Positions 5,804 to 6,195 of a stretch of DNA of 6,195 nucleotides are shown here, in pieces; position 1 is the first letter of the stretch; the number at the start of each line of letters is the position of its first letter. The stretch is taken from positions 1 through 6,195 of the forward strand of contig JAHEME010000192.1 in assembly GCA_024643825.1 (NCBI GenBank). The letters run 5' to 3'. The notes below the pieces were generated by a model, which saw only the letters and a list, made by a program, of their open reading frames with translations, was not told the origin of the DNA and did no database searches. Made by a program: the position numbers and the translations under genes. Origin of the DNA: Chloroflexota bacterium. Lineage in GTDB: Bacteria > Chloroflexota > Anaerolineae > Aggregatilineales > UBA3940.

Positions 5804-6195
5804 ATGTCTGGTAAATTTCCTATTACACCTGAAGGAGCTCCTTCTCTAGCTACTCTGGTTGATCTGCTCCGCTGGAGAGGGGTGAACGATACAGATCTGC
5901 TCGCCTATCGCTTCCTCGAAAACGGAGAGACAGAGTCAGCCACGATAACCTATGGCGAACTCGACCGCCAGGCAAGGTCTGTTGCCGCATGGTTGGAAGA
6001 ACATGCAGCGCCGGGAGAGCGTGCCTTGCTTCTTTTTCCCCCCGGTTTGGATTACATTGCCACCTTTTTCGGTTGTTTGTATGCGGGGGTCATTGCTGTT
6101 CCTGCGTACCCGCCTCGACTCAATCGGCCTGTCCCGCGAATACAAGGTATCGTCGCCAGCACAGAGGCAAAGGTTGCGCTAACGACATCCACCAT
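5804..6195 (+). CDS. Fatty-acyl-AMP ligase-like adenylate-forming enzyme, N-terminal part (3' truncated)
   Basis: The frame runs from the ATG at 5804 off the end of the window: 130 complete codons. Recognisable blocks are TLVDLLRWRG (17-26), ITYGELDRQAR (48-58), GERALLLFPPGLDYIA (71-86), FFGCLYAGVIAVPAYPP (88-104) and the NRPVPRI segment (107-113). This is the start of the ANL (acyl-CoA synthetase/NRPS adenylation) fold, and PPGLD plus the GCLYAGVIAVPAYPP stretch match fatty-acyl-AMP ligases of the FadD32/FAAL type best. Such enzymes activate a fatty acid with ATP and pass the acyl-AMP to a carrier protein, often as the first domain of an NRPS or PKS. The catalytic A3-A10 motifs, the FAAL-specific insertion and any further domains are outside the window, so long-chain acyl-CoA ligase remains possible. 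AGGAGA and the abutting in-frame stop fix the start. Confidence 0.85.
   Translation, partial: MSGKFPITPEGAPSLATLVDLLRWRGVNDTDLLAYRFLENGETESATITYGELDRQARSVAAWLEEHAAPGERALLLFPPGLDYIATFFGCLYAGVIAVPAYPPRLNRPVPRIQGIVASTEAKVALTTST

Noticed and set aside
1..6195. Mobile elements, CRISPR arrays, tRNA or rRNA genes
   Set aside because: No transposase, terminal inverted repeats, repeat-spacer pattern, cloverleaf or rRNA-like sequence was seen on either strand.

Overview
This window looks like chromosomal DNA of an aerobic bacterium with moderate GC. GC is higher in the haem genes, lower in the transporter genes, and lowest in the divergent intergenic region. No taxon can be proven from it. A triple-FHA/ABCG-like exporter, a HemY-type oxidase and a fatty-acyl-AMP ligase-like gene together resemble Chloroflexota (Anaerolineae, Herpetosiphon or Ktedonobacter type) most, with cyanobacteria as an alternative. 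This is an inference from family distribution, with moderate to low confidence.

Layout. (1) Positions 1-1954, + strand: the C-terminal half of a HemY-type porphyrinogen oxidase (start outside the window) overlaps by 4 bp a complete hemL (glutamate-1-semialdehyde aminomutase). The pair is a tetrapyrrole-biosynthesis operon that closes with a textbook intrinsic terminator at 1996-2024. (2) Positions 2084-5446, - strand, convergent with hemL: a two-gene ABC exporter operon. The upstream gene encodes three FHA domains followed by an ABCG-type ATPase. The downstream gene encodes a six-TM ABC-2 permease with an unusual external loop of about 200 residues. The two genes are in the same reading frame and are separated only by a TAG stop and four sense codons, so they look like a split version of a single-chain transporter. 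(3) Positions 5447-5803: a 357-bp divergent intergenic region with two overlapping, oppositely facing sigma70-like promoters, and a potential RNA hairpin in the leader of the ABC operon. (4) Positions 5804-6195, + strand: the first 130 codons of an adenylate-forming enzyme of the fatty-acyl-AMP ligase type, running off the window. It may be a stand-alone ligase or the loading domain of an NRPS/PKS or lipid assembly line.

How the parts may work together. The haem operon is a self-contained housekeeping unit. The ABC exporter appears set up for control by Ser/Thr phosphorylation: it has two canonical FHA domains, one degenerate FHA domain, and two copies of a Gly-Ala-Thr-Met motif in the linker that could be their phospho-ligands. 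Its divergent neighbour starts a lipid-activating gene from what may be a shared promoter region, so a link between making and exporting a lipid-type product is plausible but unproven. The most interesting parts are the FHA/GATM linker, the in-frame TAG split, the aromatic-heptad external loop of the permease, and the divergent promoter region.
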